From Novilysobacter_A longmucuonensis (GTDB taxonomy: Bacteria; Pseudomonadota; Gammaproteobacteria; Xanthomonadales; Xanthomonadaceae), in contig NZ_JBJMAW010000007.1 in the NCBI RefSeq assembly GCF_046600735.1, positions 62,001 through 126,000 of the forward strand: DNA of 64,000 nucleotides, read 5' to 3'. Shown here in pieces: positions 20,535 to 28,645 of the stretch (within the stretch, counting starts at the first letter, position 1; the number at the start of each line of letters is the position of its first letter). The notes under the pieces were generated by a model. It saw nothing but the letters and a program-made list of their open reading frames with translations. It did not search any database and was not told where the DNA came from. Made by a program: the position numbers and the translations under genes.

Positions 20535-21353
20535 ATGCATCACATCCGCCGCGGCAGCGGCAGACCGTTGCTGCTGGTCCATGGGCTGGGCGGCAATACC
20601 CACTCGTTCGACACCATCCTCAACATGCTGGCCGCCGACCGCGAGGTCATCGTGGTCGACCTGCCGGGATTCGGGCAGACCCCGCCGCTCGACGGCGAGG
20701 TCTCGATCGGCACGTTGTGCGATGCGCTCACCGGATTTCTCACCGAGCAGGACCTGATCGGCATCGATGCGGTCGGCAGTTCGATGGGCGCGCGGCTGGT
20801 GCTGGAACTGGCGCGGCGCGGTGGCGTGCTCGGCGCTGTGGTGTCGCTGGACCCTGGCGGGTTCTGGCGCGGCTGGGAGCGGCACGCGTTCAACGCCTCG
20901 ATCTGGCTGTCGATCCGGCTGATTCGCGCGCTGCAACCGGTGCTGCCGCGGCTGACCAGCCATCCGCTCAGCCGCTCGCTGTTGCTGCTGCAGTTCTCGG
21001 CGCGGCCACGGACACTGCCGCCGCGGATCGTGCTCACCGAGCTGTGCAGCTACGCGGCCTCGCCATCGTTCGACGAGCTGCTGCACAACCTGTCCTACGG
21101 CGAGGAGCAACAGGGCGCGCCTCGCGGCTCGATTGCCCATCCGCTGGTGATCGGCTGGGGCCGGCGCGACCGGGTGTGTTATCCGAACCAGGCAGCGCGC
21201 GCGCAGGAGCTGTTTCCCGACGCGCGGCTGCACTGGTTCGAGCACTGCGGCCATTTCCCGCACTGGGACGCGCCGGAGGAAACGGTGCGGCTGATCCTGG
21301 CGACGACGGGGGACCACGGCGGGTCCGGGGCTGATGGATCGCTGTCCCGCTAG
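20535..21353 (+). CDS. Alpha/beta-fold hydrolase
   Basis: The product has 272 residues from ATG 20535. The oxyanion segment is LLLVHGLGGNTHSF, the nucleophile elbow GSSMGAR, an acid is likely in WGRRDRVCYP, and the catalytic His lies in EHCGHFPHWDAPEE. The full triad is therefore plausible for an esterase-type enzyme. The substrate is unknown. A TTG at 20526 with GGGAG 7 nt upstream is a possible alternative start, adding three residues. The 172-bp gap after the aminopeptidase contains a CCTTCTTTTTCAAGGGAG repeat, so co-transcription is uncertain. Confidence 0.82.
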   Translation: MHHIRRGSGRPLLLVHGLGGNTHSFDTILNMLAADREVIVVDLPGFGQTPPLDGEVSIGTLCDALTGFLTEQDLIGIDAVGSSMGARLVLELARRGGVLGAVVSLDPGGFWRGWERHAFNASIWLSIRLIRALQPVLPRLTSHPLSRSLLLLQFSARPRTLPPRIVLTELCSYAASPSFDELLHNLSYGEEQQGAPRGSIAHPLVIGWGRRDRVCYPNQAARAQELFPDARLHWFEHCGHFPHWDAPEETVRLILATTGDHGGSGADGSLSR

Positions 21354-21500
21354 CGGGCAGAAGCAAACCTCCCCCAGCCCGTCTTTTCCAAGAGGGGAGC
21401 AGATCGACCCGGCTCGCAAAAACGCTAGAGCCGAGCTTGCTCGGCTGCACGAGCGCCCGGAGAAAAGCAGCGGAGCAAGCTCCGCTCTACGCTTCGGGTA
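21354..21500. repeat. Repeat cluster between hydrolase and SDR genes
   Basis: It contains a CTTTTCC...AGAGGGGAG pyrimidine/purine repeat (about 21366-21402) and a paired element of family D (21424-21490). In the latter, AGCCGAGCTTGCTCGGCT and AGCGGAGCAAGCTCCGCT face each other and the right foot is CTAC. The left foot is CTAG rather than GTAG. Confidence 0.75.
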
Positions 21501-22316
21501 TCAGGCGTACTGCATCTTGCGCGCCATGCCGCCGTCGGCGATGAAATCCTGCCCGGTGACGAAGCCCGACCCGGGCGATAGCAGGTAGAGCGCCAGCGCG
21601 CCGATGTCGCCGGGCGTGCCGACGCGTCCGACCGGGTGCTGCGCATGATCGACCTTGCGCAATTTCGGCCGCTTTCGCTCCCCGGGCTTGCCCCAGGCGT
21701 CGGTGGGGACCCAGCCGGGACTGATGCAGTTCACCCGCACCGCCGGCCCGGCGCTGATCGCCAGTGCATGGGTGAACGCGACCAGCCCGCCCTTGGCGGC
21801 GGCATAGGCCTCGGTGTCGGGTTCGGACTGGCGCGCGCGGGTCGAGGCGATATTGACGATCGCGCTGGCGGTCTCGCTGGTCGCTGCCTCGTGCAGGGCT
21901 GCGAGTGCATGCTTGCTGCACAGGAAGGCGCCGCCGAGGCTGGTCGCCAGCCAGCGGTTCCAGTCGACCAGCGCGAGCTCCTGCAAGGGTCCGCTGTGCG
22001 GGTCGGGGATGCCTGCGTTGTTGACCAGTCCGTCGATGCGGCCGAAATGCTTCAGCGCGGCCTGGGTGAAGCGGCGCACGTCGGGTTCGCGGGTGACGTC
22101 GAGCTTGTGGAAACGCGCGCGCTCGCCGACCTGCCACTCCTCCAGGCAGGCCTGGCCGGCGTCGACATCGAGATCGCCGATCAGCACCCGTCCGCCGGCA
22201 CCGAGCACCGCCTGCGCGATACCGCGGCCGATGCCCTGGGCGCTGCCGGTGACGAGCACGACCCGGTCCTGCATGGGCGTGGCGGGGTGGGGCGTGATGG
22301 GCGGGGGCAGTCGCAT
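21501..22316 (-). CDS. SDR-family oxidoreductase
   Basis: The product has 271 residues, a classical short-chain dehydrogenase/reductase. It has the cofactor motif TGSAQGIGRG, acidic DLDVD after beta-2 (suggesting NAD over NADP), NNAGIP, the active Ser in NIAST, and YAAAK. Near the C-terminus it has GFVTGQDFIADGG. The substrate is unknown. The start at 22316 (MRLPPPITPH) has GGAG 5 nt upstream; a start at 22274 (MQDRVVLVTG) would match homologs without the Pro-rich extension. It is on the same strand as the flavoprotein at 22668 but separated by a 351-bp repeat-filled gap. Confidence 0.88.
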   Translation of the reverse strand: MRLPPPITPHPATPMQDRVVLVTGSAQGIGRGIAQAVLGAGGRVLIGDLDVDAGQACLEEWQVGERARFHKLDVTREPDVRRFTQAALKHFGRIDGLVNNAGIPDPHSGPLQELALVDWNRWLATSLGGAFLCSKHALAALHEAATSETASAIVNIASTRARQSEPDTEAYAAAKGGLVAFTHALAISAGPAVRVNCISPGWVPTDAWGKPGERKRPKLRKVDHAQHPVGRVGTPGDIGALALYLLSPGSGFVTGQDFIADGGMARKMQYA

Positions 22317-22667
22317 GGGGTCTCCGTGGTGGCCGAACATTCCGCGCGAGCATGCCGATGCGTGCGTCAAGGCGCGGCGAGTAGCGCGGTCACGTCACGG
22401 CGGCGCCGTGTCATTTCCGCCTTCGCCGGCAAAGACAAGCGACACACCCCACTCTGTAGGAGCGGCCCATGGCGCGAGCTCTTCGCTCAGGTCGCGGAAC
22501 AGCCTGGCCCGATGCAGCAGGACCCCAGCGGCACGATTGCGGTTCGCTGGCCTCGGGTCGAAAGGCATCGCGGCCATGGGCCGCTCCTACAGGGGTGACG
22601 TGGTCCCGAGGAGCGGAGCAAGCTCCGCTCTACGCCGGCGCGGCTGGAGCTGGAAGGAAACGGGCGT
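22317..22667. repeat. Gap with family B and family D REP elements
   Basis: The 351-bp gap holds a wide GTAG...CTAC pair (22456-22590, hairpins GCGGCCCATGG and CCATGGGCCGC) and a single family D hairpin AGCGGAGCAAGCTCCGCT with CTAC foot (22612-22633). No gene is seen. Confidence 0.75.
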
Positions 22668-23954
22668 TCACCCGAAAGCCGCGTACGGCTCCCCGGCGCG
22701 GCGTCGCAGCCACGCCACCGCCCCAAGTCCCGCACGGCGGCCACTGGCGAAGCACGCGGTCAGCAGATAGCCGCCGGTCGGCGCCTCCCAGTCCAGCATC
22801 TCGCCGGCGCAGAACACGCCAGGCGGCAGGCCGGTCGCGGCGGCATCGAGCATCAAGGCCTCATCCAGCGCCTCCAGCCGGACACCGCCGGCACTGCTGA
22901 TCGCCTCGGCCAGCGGGCGCGCGCGCTGCAATACCAGCGGCAGCCGTTTGATGGTGCTTGCGAGTTGCTCGGTGTCCTCGCGCTGTGGGCTGGCCAGCAC
23001 CTCGTACAGCAGCGCGGCCTTGGCCCCGGTGAGGCCGGCGTGGCGGCGCAGGTGCTCGCTGAGGCTGCGGCCGGCGCGGGGCCGGCCAAGGTCCCGCCGC
23101 AGCCGGGCCAGGTCCCGGCCCGGTGTCAGGTCGAGCTGCAGCGTCGCGTGGCCGTCGCGGTCGATCCTGTCGCGCAGGGCCGCGGACAGCGCGTAGACCA
23201 GGCTGCCCTCGATGCCGGTGGCGGTGACCACGCATTCGCCCTGCAGCGACTGCTCGTCCCCGGCGGCATCGTGCCAGTGCGCGATGACCGGCTTGAGCGG
23301 CGCGCCGGCATGACGGCTGGCGAAGTGCGTGCTCCAGTCGATGTCGAAGCCGCAGTTGGACGGCCGCAGCGGCGCCACATCGACGCCGTGTCGGGCCAGC
23401 CAGTGTTGCCAGGCGCCGTCGGACCCCAGCTCCGGCCAGCTGCCGCCGCCGAGCGCGAGCACCACCGCGTCGCCGCGCACCTGCAGCTCGCCGCCGGGCG
23501 TGTCGAAGCGCAGCCCGTCAGCCTCGTTCCAGCCGATGCAGCGGTGCTGTACGTGGAAGCGGACGCCGGACTCGCGCAGCCGCCGCACCCAGCCGCGCAG
23601 CAGCGGCGCGGCCTTGCGGTCCAGCGGAAACACCCTGCCGGAGCTGCCGACGTAGCTGTCCACGCCCAGCCCGCGCGCCCACTCGCGCAATGCGGCCGCG
23701 TGAAAGTCGTCCAGCCAGCGGCCCACCGCTTCTTGCCGCTCGAAATAGCGCGCGTCGAAGCCGGGGCGCGGTTCGCCGTGGGTCAGGTTGAGCCCGCCCT
23801 TGCCGGCGATCAGGAACTTGCGCCCGACCGAGCCCTTGGCCTCGTACAGGTCGACCTCGACCCCGGCTGCGCGGGCGACCTCGGCGGCCATCAGCCCGGC
23901 CGGGCCGCCGCCGACCACGACCAGGCGCGGAGCAGATGTGGGTTCAGCGGGCAT
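22668..23954 (-). CDS. HI0933-like flavoprotein (TIGR03862-type NAD(P)/FAD-dependent oxidoreductase)
   Basis: The product has 428 residues. It has an N-terminal FAD-binding Rossmann motif VVVGGGPAGLMAAEVA, then GRKFLIAGKGGLNLTHGE. A second flavin motif, FCAGEMLDWEAPTGGYLL, lies near the C-terminus with the family's TGGYLLTACFASG end. These flavoproteins are common but their substrates are unknown. It is a distant paralog of the protein at 37252-38493. It is divergent from the GGDEF gene at 24204. Confidence 0.85.
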   Translation of the reverse strand: MPAEPTSAPRLVVVGGGPAGLMAAEVARAAGVEVDLYEAKGSVGRKFLIAGKGGLNLTHGEPRPGFDARYFERQEAVGRWLDDFHAAALREWARGLGVDSYVGSSGRVFPLDRKAAPLLRGWVRRLRESGVRFHVQHRCIGWNEADGLRFDTPGGELQVRGDAVVLALGGGSWPELGSDGAWQHWLARHGVDVAPLRPSNCGFDIDWSTHFASRHAGAPLKPVIAHWHDAAGDEQSLQGECVVTATGIEGSLVYALSAALRDRIDRDGHATLQLDLTPGRDLARLRRDLGRPRAGRSLSEHLRRHAGLTGAKAALLYEVLASPQREDTEQLASTIKRLPLVLQRARPLAEAISSAGGVRLEALDEALMLDAAATGLPPGVFCAGEMLDWEAPTGGYLLTACFASGRRAGLGAVAWLRRRAGEPYAAFG

Positions 23955-24203
23955 GTCGGGGGAGGGGCTGCGGCGTGGCCGCCATTATGCCGGCGGCCGT
24001 GCCGCGTGACCGGGCGCACGTTCTGCCGGACCAGTGGCGCCCGCGCGGCCGATGCTCGATTCGGATCGCGATTGTGTCTCAAGTTCACGCCGCGAAGGCC
24101 GCTATCCTGTCGGAGCGGGAACTCGCGTGGGCGGGCCCGATTTTTCCGGCGCGGCGCACGCGCGCCGGCTCCTCCAGTCCGGCTCGTGGCCGCACGGTGA
24201 CCG

Positions 24204-25346
24204 ATGTCTGCTTCAGGAATTCGACGACGCTCGTCGGAGCGCGCTTGGCTGCAACGGCTCGAAAGCCGTTTGCGCCGACTGACGCGCAGCCCTCTGGCGG
24301 CCCTGAGTCCCGAGCAGCGCGCCCAGCTGATCGCGGTCCAGGTCGATGCCTCGCGCCCGGCCTATTCGGGCGTGCTGCTGGGCGGCGCCTGCCTGGTGCT
24401 GATCCTGGCCTTGTGCGAGGGCTTGGGTTGGGTCCCGCGGATCGGTTATCCGCTGCCGGTGATGGCCGGCGGCGGCGTGCTGATGGTGGCCCTGGCGGTG
24501 GCGGCGCTGCGGGTGGAACAACTGGGGCCGCGCTGGCTGATGGTATCCATCTACGGGCTGGGCCTGGCAGCGCTGATATCGATGCCGATCGATGGCGAGA
24601 CCAACCAGTTGCTGCTGCGCACCGGACTGTTCAACCTGGTGCCGATCGCGGCGCTGGCGCTGACGGTGCGCAGTTCCTCGGCCATCGGGCTGGTGTCGGT
24701 CTTTATCCTGGTCGGCGCGGCGCGGATCTGGATCTACGGTGTTCCGGTGACCGGCGGCGCCATGTACTGGCTGTTCACCTGCACCTCGGTCGCGTTCGGC
24801 TTGATGCTGCGCAGCTACCGGATGTCGTTTGCGGTGCATGCGTTCACCGCCAGCCATGCGCTGTGGCGGCAGGCCAGCACCGACGAACTGACCGGGCTGC
24901 TCAACCGGACCGGCTGGAACGCCGCGGCGATCGAACTGGTCGCCCGCGCCGGTGAGCGCGGCCAGCAGCTGAGTGCGGTGTTCTTCGACATCGACCGCTT
25001 CAAGCGCGTCAACGACACCCACGGTCACGCGATCGGCGACGAGATACTCCGGCACCTGGGCGGGGTCATCACCCACCAACTGCCGCGTGACAGCGTGGCG
25101 GCCCGGTTCGGCGGCGAGGAGTTCGTGGCGCTGCTGGCCACCGGCGACAGCGATGATGCCGTCGAGTACGCGCACGACGTGCGCCGGGCGTTTGCCGCGG
25201 CGGTGGCGACCTACCGCTGCGGCGTCAGCGCCGGCATCGCACACCAGCATCCGGGAGAAACCCTGAGCGAGTTGCTGAAACGCGCCGATCGCGGCTTGTA
25301 CGCCGCCAAGGCCGAGGGGCGCGACCGGGTATCGGTGACCGCGTGA
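24204..25346 (+). CDS. Membrane GGDEF protein (probable diguanylate cyclase)
   Basis: The product has 380 residues. About six membrane segments (roughly residues 57-76, 83-103, 111-129, 142-155, 161-177 and 183-202) form an unclassified N-terminal sensor. A GGDEF domain covers about 222-378, with FDIDRFKRVND at 261-271 and an intact GGEEF at 303-307. The active site therefore looks competent for cyclic-di-GMP synthesis. The RXXD inhibitory site expected 5 residues before GGEEF is absent (the segment reads LPRDSVAARF), so product feedback is probably lost. No EAL domain is present. The start ATG 24204 is the first after the divergent flavoprotein promoter region; a clear Shine-Dalgarno is lacking. 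Confidence 0.87.
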   Translation: MSASGIRRRSSERAWLQRLESRLRRLTRSPLAALSPEQRAQLIAVQVDASRPAYSGVLLGGACLVLILALCEGLGWVPRIGYPLPVMAGGGVLMVALAVAALRVEQLGPRWLMVSIYGLGLAALISMPIDGETNQLLLRTGLFNLVPIAALALTVRSSSAIGLVSVFILVGAARIWIYGVPVTGGAMYWLFTCTSVAFGLMLRSYRMSFAVHAFTASHALWRQASTDELTGLLNRTGWNAAAIELVARAGERGQQLSAVFFDIDRFKRVNDTHGHAIGDEILRHLGGVITHQLPRDSVAARFGGEEFVALLATGDSDDAVEYAHDVRRAFAAAVATYRCGVSAGIAHQHPGETLSELLKRADRGLYAAKAEGRDRVSVTA

Positions 25347-25604
25347 CAGTCGCGGCGGGTGTTCACTCGGCCGGCTCGAAACGCGATGCGTCGCTGAGCA
25401 GCCAGGCAAGCGCCGATTCACGGTCATGAAGCGCTTGAAGGGATAGCGCCGCGCATGTGCGGTGGGCCGCGCCCCCTTGCGCGGTGTTTCGCTCGCCGAT
25501 GCGTGGGCCTCTTGAGCGGTGGCCGCACGCAAGCGTGCGGATCGCGCCGGTGCGCGACCGTGCTCGGGTATCGTCGGCAGCTTCGATCCTGTGGAGACTG
25601 CTGC

Positions 25605-27236
25605 ATGCGCATCCGTACGCTCGCCGCCTCGGCGATCCTGGTCCTCGGCGCCGGCCTGTGCGGCGCCGGCGTGGCGGCGCCGGCGGCGCCGACGCCCGGT
25701 GCCGTGGCATTGCCGGCGCCGCTGCGGGACTTCGATGCGTATGTCGATGGCGTGCGCGAGCAGTTCCAGGTGCCCGGCATCGCGGTGGCGATCGTCAAGG
25801 ACGGCGAGGTGGTACTGCAGCGCGGCTTCGGCGTGCGCGAGATCGGCGGCGATGCGCCGGTCGATCAGCACACGCTGTTTGCGATCGCGTCGCTGACCAA
25901 GGCGTTCACCAGCGCCTCGCTGTCGATGCTGGCCGACGACGGCAAGCTCGAGCTCGACGACCGCGTGATCGACCACCTGCCGTGGTTCCGCATGGCCGAT
26001 GCGTATGTCACCGGCGAGATGCGCATCCGCGATTTGCTGGTGCACCGCAGCGGCCTGGCGCTCGGCGCCGGCGACCTGCTGTACTGGCCAGGCACCGACT
26101 ACAGCACCGAGGAGGTCGCGCGCCGGCTCAAGCACGTGCCGCTGAGCGGGCAATTCCGCGGCCAGTACGCCTACGACAACATCCTCTACGGCGTCGCCCA
26201 ATTGGTGATCGAGGCGGCCAGCGGGATGCCGTATGAGGCTTTCCTGCGCAGGCGGATATTCCAGCCGCTCGGCATGCAGGACACCCGCTTCAACAGCGAT
26301 GCGCTGTTGCCGGGCGACAATGTCGCCAGTGGTCATTCACGCGCCGACTTCACCGAGCTGCAGCCGGCGCCGCGCATGAGCTGGGCCAATGTCTCCGGCG
26401 CCGGCGGGCTGTATTCGAGCGTGCACGACATGAGCCGCTGGATGCGCGTGCAGCTCGGCGAGGGCGTCATCGCGCCCGCCCAGGGTGGTGCGGAGGCGCA
26501 GCGCTTGTTCAGCGAAAATCGGCACAAGGCGATGTGGTCGATGGTCACGCCGATCCCGATCCGCGAGCCGTCGGTGCCGGAACTGGCGCCGGTGCAGCCG
26601 GATTTCCTCGGCTACGCCGAAGGCTGGCAGGTGTCGGACTACCGCGGCGAGAAACTGGTATGGCATACCGGCGGCTGGCCCGGGATGGTGTCGCGGCTGA
26701 CCCTGGTGCCGGAGCACGAGCTCGGCGTGATCGTGCTGACCAGCGCCGAGCTCGGCGGCGCATTCAATGCGGTGACCATGCGTGTGCTCGATGCCTACCT
26801 GGGTGCGCCGAAAACCGACTGGACCGCCGCGTATGCCGCGGCGTTGGCCAAGGCGCAGGACAAGGCCGCCGCGGATTGGGCCGAGCACCAGGCGGCCCGC
26901 GACAGACGCTCGCGGCCGTCGCTGCCACTCGCCGAATACGCAGGCACCTATCGCGATCCGTGGTACGGCGACGTGCTGATCAGCCACGACGATGCCGGGC
27001 TCGCGGTCAGTTTCGCGCGCACGCCGCAGCTGGCCGGCACCCTGTCGCACTGGCAGCACAATACCTTCGTGGTGCGCTGGAACGAGCGTTGGCTCAATGC
27101 CGATGCGTTCCTGAGCTTCTCGCTCACGCCCGATGGCGAGATCCGCGAGGCGCGGATGGAGGCGATCTCGCCACTGACCGATTTCAGCTTCGACTTCCAT
27201 CACCTGCGGCTGGCGCCGCTTGGCGAGGACGAATAA
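25605..27236 (+). CDS. Exported serine hydrolase, beta-lactamase/class C fold
   Basis: The product has 543 residues with a signal peptide (MRIRTLAASAILVLGAGLCG). It has the three penicillin-binding motifs: SLTK at 96-99, YDN at 190-192, and HTG at 354-356 in place of KTG. A C-terminal domain of about 110 residues, LAEYAGTYRDPWYGD onward, looks like DUF3471. Family members are esterases, peptidases or beta-lactamases. HTG instead of KTG is common in esterase-like members, so this is not evidence of antibiotic resistance. The start was set by the signal peptide and a GGAG 8 nt upstream; the frame is open further 5' without support. It is followed by a REP pair. Confidence 0.88.
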   Translation: MRIRTLAASAILVLGAGLCGAGVAAPAAPTPGAVALPAPLRDFDAYVDGVREQFQVPGIAVAIVKDGEVVLQRGFGVREIGGDAPVDQHTLFAIASLTKAFTSASLSMLADDGKLELDDRVIDHLPWFRMADAYVTGEMRIRDLLVHRSGLALGAGDLLYWPGTDYSTEEVARRLKHVPLSGQFRGQYAYDNILYGVAQLVIEAASGMPYEAFLRRRIFQPLGMQDTRFNSDALLPGDNVASGHSRADFTELQPAPRMSWANVSGAGGLYSSVHDMSRWMRVQLGEGVIAPAQGGAEAQRLFSENRHKAMWSMVTPIPIREPSVPELAPVQPDFLGYAEGWQVSDYRGEKLVWHTGGWPGMVSRLTLVPEHELGVIVLTSAELGGAFNAVTMRVLDAYLGAPKTDWTAAYAAALAKAQDKAAADWAEHQAARDRRSRPSLPLAEYAGTYRDPWYGDVLISHDDAGLAVSFARTPQLAGTLSHWQHNTFVVRWNERWLNADAFLSFSLTPDGEIREARMEAISPLTDFSFDFHHLRLAPLGEDE

Positions 27237-27265
27237 CTAGCCGCATGTGACACGAAAACCTGCCC

Positions 27266-27342
27266 TGTAGGAGCGGCTTCAGCCGCGATTGGCAACCGGC
27301 GTGCACGTCCGGACCGCGATCGCGGCTGAAGCCGCTCCTACG
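27266..27342. repeat. Paired REP element (family A)
   Basis: A 77-bp GTAGGAGCGGCTTCAGCCGC pair lies between the serine hydrolase and the threonine-synthase-like gene. Confidence 0.9.
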
Positions 27343-27375
27343 GCAAACCGTTTACGCACTGAAAGGAGTACCCCG

Positions 27376-28626
27376 ATGTCCTACGTCCGCTGCCTACGCG
27401 GCCTTGCCTCCGGTGTCGAATACGACGCCGACGTCCCGATGAACCTCGATCCGGTCGACGGTCGCCCGGTCGAGATGGTGCTCGATCTGGAGCGCCTCGC
27501 CGCCGAGCAGCCCGACGCGGCCTGGTATGACCCCACTCGCCGCGACATGTGGCGCTTCGGCGGACTGATGGCGCTGGACGTCCGGCAGCCCGACGACGCC
27601 CGCCACATCGTCGCGCTCGGCGAGGGCGCCACGCCGCTGCTGGACTACGCGCACCATCGCGTCGCCCACGCCGCCGGCATCGCGCTGCAGGTCAAGGAGG
27701 AGGGCAAGGCCCACCCCGGTTTCGGCGCCAACCCGACCCAGAGCTTCAAGGACCGCGGCATGGCGATGGTGGTCGCGCAGGCGCGGCGGCTCGGCCTGGG
27801 CAAGCTCGCGGTGCCGACCCAGGGCAATGCCGGCGACTCGCTGACCCGCTATGCGCTGGCCGGCGGGCTGTCGGTGGTGGTGGCGATGCCGGACGACACC
27901 CCAATGCCGATCCAGGGCAACGTCGCCGCCGCGGCGCACCGCCATCCCGGGCGCGTGCAACTGGAGCTGGCCGGGCCGACCATCCGCGAATCGGGCGCGC
28001 TGCTGAAGGAGCGCTACATCCCGCAGGGGTACTTTTCGGTTGCGACGTTCCAGGAGCCGGGCTGGCGGATCGACGGCAAGAAGTCGCTCGGCCTGGAACT
28101 AGCCGAACCCTCCCCCGGCAACACGCGCTGGTCGCTGCCCGATGCGGTGATCTATCCCACCGGCGGCGGCACCGGCGTGCTGGGCATGTGGAAGGCCTGG
28201 GACGAGCTGGAAGCGCTGGGCCTGATCGGGTCGCAACGGCCGCGGATGCTGTGCGTACAGAGCGAGGCCACCGCGCCGCTGGTGCGTGCCTTCGACGGTG
28301 GCGCGGCCGACACCACCGCGGTGGATGCCGGGCAGACGCTGGCGACCGGCCTCAACGTGCCGGGCGGGGTCGGGCATTTCCGCGTGCTGGAGATCATCCG
28401 CGCCAGCGGCGGCGCGGCGGTGGCGGTGAGCGAGGCGGACATCGCGGCCGAACTTTCACGCGTCTGGCGCGACACACGCTGGTGGATCAGTCCTGAAGGC
28501 GCGGCCTGCCTGGCCGCGCTGCCGCAGTTGCTCGACCGCGGGCTGGTCAAGCGCGGCCAGCGGGTGGTGGCGGTCAACACCGGCTCGGCGGAGAAGTACC
28601 TGCCGGCGCTGCGTCACCTGTTGTAG
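27376..28626 (+). CDS. Threonine-synthase-like PLP enzyme
   Basis: The product has 416 residues. It is a fold-type II PLP enzyme with LGEGATPLL, the Schiff-base lysine K125 in NPTQSFKDRG, a TQGNAGDSL segment that would hold the substrate carboxylate, and PTGGGTGVLG for the cofactor phosphate. This best matches the ThrC branch that converts O-phosphohomoserine to threonine. The N-terminus MSYVRCLRGLASGVEYDAD has the outline of the small zinc ribbon found in this ThrC type but keeps only one cysteine. It has a good AAAGGAG site. Whether it is the organism's main ThrC cannot be told; no thrA or thrB is nearby. Confidence 0.8.
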   Translation: MSYVRCLRGLASGVEYDADVPMNLDPVDGRPVEMVLDLERLAAEQPDAAWYDPTRRDMWRFGGLMALDVRQPDDARHIVALGEGATPLLDYAHHRVAHAAGIALQVKEEGKAHPGFGANPTQSFKDRGMAMVVAQARRLGLGKLAVPTQGNAGDSLTRYALAGGLSVVVAMPDDTPMPIQGNVAAAAHRHPGRVQLELAGPTIRESGALLKERYIPQGYFSVATFQEPGWRIDGKKSLGLELAEPSPGNTRWSLPDAVIYPTGGGTGVLGMWKAWDELEALGLIGSQRPRMLCVQSEATAPLVRAFDGGAADTTAVDAGQTLATGLNVPGGVGHFRVLEIIRASGGAAVAVSEADIAAELSRVWRDTRWWISPEGAACLAALPQLLDRGLVKRGQRVVAVNTGSAEKYLPALRHLL

Positions 28627-28645
28627 GCGGCACAGCACCAGCGCC

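Noticed and set aside
24213..26336. 707-codon minus-strand frame across the GGDEF and serine hydrolase genes
   Set aside because: It is a shadow of two well-supported genes and is rich in His/Arg/Gln without any motif.
25605..27236. Antibiotic-resistance beta-lactamase
   Set aside because: The third motif is HTG, and the DUF3471-like C-terminal domain fits esterase or peptidase-like relatives better.
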